64,000 nucleotides of DNA from assembly GCA_963807775.1 (NCBI GenBank), contig CAWECY010000004.1, positions 1 to 64,000 on the forward strand, given 5' to 3'. Made by a program: the position numbers and the translations under genes. Position 1 is the stretch's first letter. The number at the start of each line of letters is the position of its first letter. Of the stretch, positions 62,553 to 64,000 are shown one piece after another. Below the pieces are notes generated by a model. The model saw only the letters and a list, made by a program, of their open reading frames with translations. It ran no database searches and was not told the origin of the DNA. Source of the DNA: Bog-473 sp963807775. GTDB taxonomy: Bacteria; Actinomycetota; Acidimicrobiia; Acidimicrobiales; RAAP-2.

Positions 62553-63122
62553 TCAGCGCACCCGTTGGAGGGCAGCGTTGACCATGGCCAGATCGAAGGC
62601 GTCGGGGTCGAAGTAGCGACCGATCCATCCCACGTAGTCGTCATGCTCCTCGTGATTGGGGTCAGTGATGGCCTCGAGGAACTCGCCATAGCCGCCGGTG
62701 CCCCCGCAGTCCTCGGGTGGACAGGCGCGCTGACCGTCGACACAGACGCCAAACTTCAAGATCAGCGGGACCGGTTCTATCGACTCGACGACGACCTCGT
62801 GGCGCCAGCAGTCCCCGAAGTCGTACTCATAGACGAACCGCATCCGGCCGGCAACAAGGTCGGCGAGGACGACCGACTCTTCGTCGATGTCGTCGTTGTC
62901 GTATTCCTGATGCGGCACCCCATAGCGACCTTCGCCGATCTCGAAGACATGCAGGTGATAGTCCTCCCAGCCCATCGCCGCCTGGAAGATCGAATGGAGC
63001 TTGGAGAGCTTGATCTCACCGGGCACCAGCAGCCGCCGCCAGATCGTCGGGGTGTACTCCATGAGCGAGAGGCGTAACTGGACGACGGTCTTGCTCGGTC
63101 TCCGTCGCTCCTGGACCGCCAT
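62553..63122 (-). CDS. Plasmid pRiA4b ORF-3-like protein, passenger of the IS
   Basis: 189 residues of the family named after ORF-3 of the rhizobial Ri plasmid pRiA4b: PTIWRRLLVPGEIKLSKLH, AAMGWEDYHLHVFEIG, RFVYEYDFGDCWRHEVVVE and CPPEDCGGTGGY with the NHEEHDDYVGWIG ending. The function is unknown, but it often accompanies mobile elements. It sits convergent to istB and inside the right terminal repeat, so it moves with the IS. Confidence 0.9.
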   Translation of the reverse strand: MAVQERRRPSKTVVQLRLSLMEYTPTIWRRLLVPGEIKLSKLHSIFQAAMGWEDYHLHVFEIGEGRYGVPHQEYDNDDIDEESVVLADLVAGRMRFVYEYDFGDCWRHEVVVESIEPVPLILKFGVCVDGQRACPPEDCGGTGGYGEFLEAITDPNHEEHDDYVGWIGRYFDPDAFDLAMVNAALQRVR

Positions 63123-63161
63123 CCCCGCAGATTAGGAGAGGGACGAAGCACCAGCTCAGGG

Positions 63162-63207
63162 GTGGGGCCAAATCTGATGATCACAGTGGGGCCAAATCAA
63201 GTTGACA
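63162..63207. repeat. Right terminal repeat of the IS21-type element
   Basis: Inverted match of the left end, with GGGGCCAAATCTGATGATCAC (two bases shorter in the shared core) and a second GGGGCCAAATC unit before the tip GTTGACA. Confidence 0.8.
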
Positions 63208-63631
63208 TTCCCACTTCGCGGTCGGGGTGCTCATAGCGGCTCTTGTCGCCTCCGCTTGGGGGTTCTTGAGACCACTCCGTTGGTGTCGCATTCGGGCTGC
63301 TGAAGGCGCTCAGTTCGGTCACCGGAACTGGTTCGGCCATGCCGCTCTCCGATCGTTTACGTTCGTGCACGCAAATACGACGATGCTGGGTAGCTCGCTG
63401 AGACCAGCCTCGCACACGCTCCCAAGGTGCCAAAGAGTGCAACCCGGTTCCCTCGATCGGGGACCGTGTGAAGGATGCTGTGCTCGAACGTGGTGGGGCA
63501 CCCTTCAGACGTCTGAAGTAGCTCCCATCATCAGGCCGCCGGTGTAAGGGTACGTTTTCCGCCGCTGCGGCAGGCGAGAACTCAACCGTCTGACGGGACT
63601 CACAAGCGAGATCTTCGCTCGCACAGTTCAG
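63208..63631. other. Gap between the IS element and the lipase gene
   Basis: No supportable gene in 424 bases. It is the 3' flank of the lipase gene on the minus strand. Nothing distinctive was seen. Confidence 0.45.
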
Positions 63632-64000
63632 CTACTCCTGTCGCGATCCGGGCACGAGCACAGGTGCGATTGAATTGCCCGGAACGATATCGCTGCAGCC
63701 GCTCTGGAAGGGCAGATCCTCGAACCGTTGGGACAAGAAGGCTTGGGACTGCACAAAAAATGGCGGGCCGGCCTGGGTGTGGATGAGTCCGTTGTAGATC
63801 TGGAACTCGACGGAGACACCTCGCCGGCAATAGGTGGACGCGAGCTCCTGGACGTCCTTTTCAACCATGACCCCGTCGCCGACGGAGTCAGAGAGGCCAA
63901 CCCCAATGAACAGCGGGCCTCGCGGGGTGCCCGTCCGGCTCATGATGAGGTGGTTGAGGATGCGGACGAAGAGCGGCACCTTTGCGAATTCCCGGTACTG
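63632..64000 (-). CDS. Secreted lipase, C-terminal part (runs off the window)
   Basis: About 122 C-terminal residues of an alpha/beta-hydrolase of the secretory lipase (LIP) family. The aspartate loop region is RGPLFIGVGLSDSVGDGVMV, followed by VQELASTYCRRGVSVEFQIY and the catalytic histidine in NGLIHTQAGPPFFVQ. The tail ends with a cysteine (QSGCSDIVPGNS) typical of these exported enzymes. The nucleophile serine and signal peptide lie beyond 64000. It hydrolyses ester bonds of lipids outside the cell. Confidence 0.8.
   Translation of the reverse strand, partial: QYREFAKVPLFVRILNHLIMSRTGTPRGPLFIGVGLSDSVGDGVMVEKDVQELASTYCRRGVSVEFQIYNGLIHTQAGPPFFVQSQAFLSQRFEDLPFQSGCSDIVPGNSIAPVLVPGSRQE

Larger units (their letters stand above)
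60131..63207 (+). mobile_element. IS21-type insertion sequence with a passenger gene
   Basis: 3.08 kb. The left end (60131-60178) and right end (63162-63207, inverted) share TGT at the tip, a TTGAT/CTGAT-TGGCCCC box and the block GTGATCATCAGATTTGGCCC. The repeated TGGCCCC units inside each end are the IS21 pattern of multiple transposase sites. Between the ends are istA, istB and, on the opposite strand, a pRiA4b ORF-3-like gene. No clear target duplication was found. Confidence 0.85.

Noticed and set aside
60121..63220. A target-site duplication around the IS21-type element
   Set aside because: The flanks CTGGG and TTCCC do not match as direct repeats of the usual length.

Overview
The window comes from a high-GC actinobacterium, most likely an uncultured member of the Acidimicrobiia. 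The core genes point there: carD, disA, radA, clpC, a SigR/RsrA-type sigma and anti-sigma pair, a DUF2510 protein, and a large F420-associated metalloprotease/purine/folate/pantothenate/NAD operon. This placement is an inference from gene content and order; no rRNA is present.

Layout. (1) 1-13.3 kb is an accessory island: a broken Fic gene, a RES/Xre-type toxin-antitoxin pair, an excisionase-like protein, an SSB, a three-gene recombinase cassette (tyrosine recombinase, HTH protein, zinc-ribbon partner), a long MobF relaxase-helicase broken by many frame changes, and a phage-type integrase. It ends just before an intact tRNA-Thr(TGT). It looks like a mobilisable integrative element. (2) 13.4-24.7 kb is housekeeping: mscL, rlmB, ispF, ispD, carD, disA, radA, a nuclease/phosphatase-family protein, a GNAT enzyme, clpC and a polyprenyl diphosphate synthase. 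(3) 24.7-37.5 kb runs on the minus strand: two paralogous secreted helical proteins, then a tightly packed operon reading sigR, rsrA, DUF2342 protease, tilS-hpt fusion, folE, folP, a phosphatase-like protein lacking its catalytic cysteine, folB, folK, a DUF2520 protein, panC, panD, nadB, nadC, coaX. (4) 37.5-41.9 kb holds a P450, SDR, cupin, small barrel protein, MaoC hydratase and MerR regulator. (5) 41.9-46 kb holds pgeF, murL and murD2 (D-glutamate made on the peptidoglycan precursor) and a CADD-like diiron protein with the residues expected of a self-sacrificing p-aminobenzoate synthase. (6) 46.4-49.8 kb holds a secreted GH43-like protein with six 42-residue repeats, a CGNR regulator and a divergent small gene with a palindrome in its promoter spacer. 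(7) 49.8-64 kb is a second accessory zone: AlkB, a decayed cyclase/NB-ARC regulator, a PAS-GGDEF protein lying between two direct copies of a tRNA-Thr(CGT) 3' half, repeated TGTTGGGAC clusters, a two-recombinase unit bounded by 15-bp inverted repeats, a VOC protein, an IS21-type element carrying a pRiA4b ORF-3-like passenger, and the 3' end of a secreted lipase gene.

How the genes fit together. The folate genes, the CADD-like pABA candidate, panC/panD/coaX and nadB/nadC form a cofactor block. MurL and MurD2 together offer an alternative entry of glutamate into peptidoglycan. SigR/RsrA, DisA, RadA and ClpC form a stress and genome-integrity set.

Reading caution. Several conserved housekeeping genes (ssb, disA, radA, nadC, the DUF2520 gene) each contain one frame break, and at least three of these sit in short homopolymers. 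Assembly indels are therefore likely, and spans are given across these breaks. The relaxase, Fic gene and NB-ARC regulator carry more damage and may be genuine pseudogenes.
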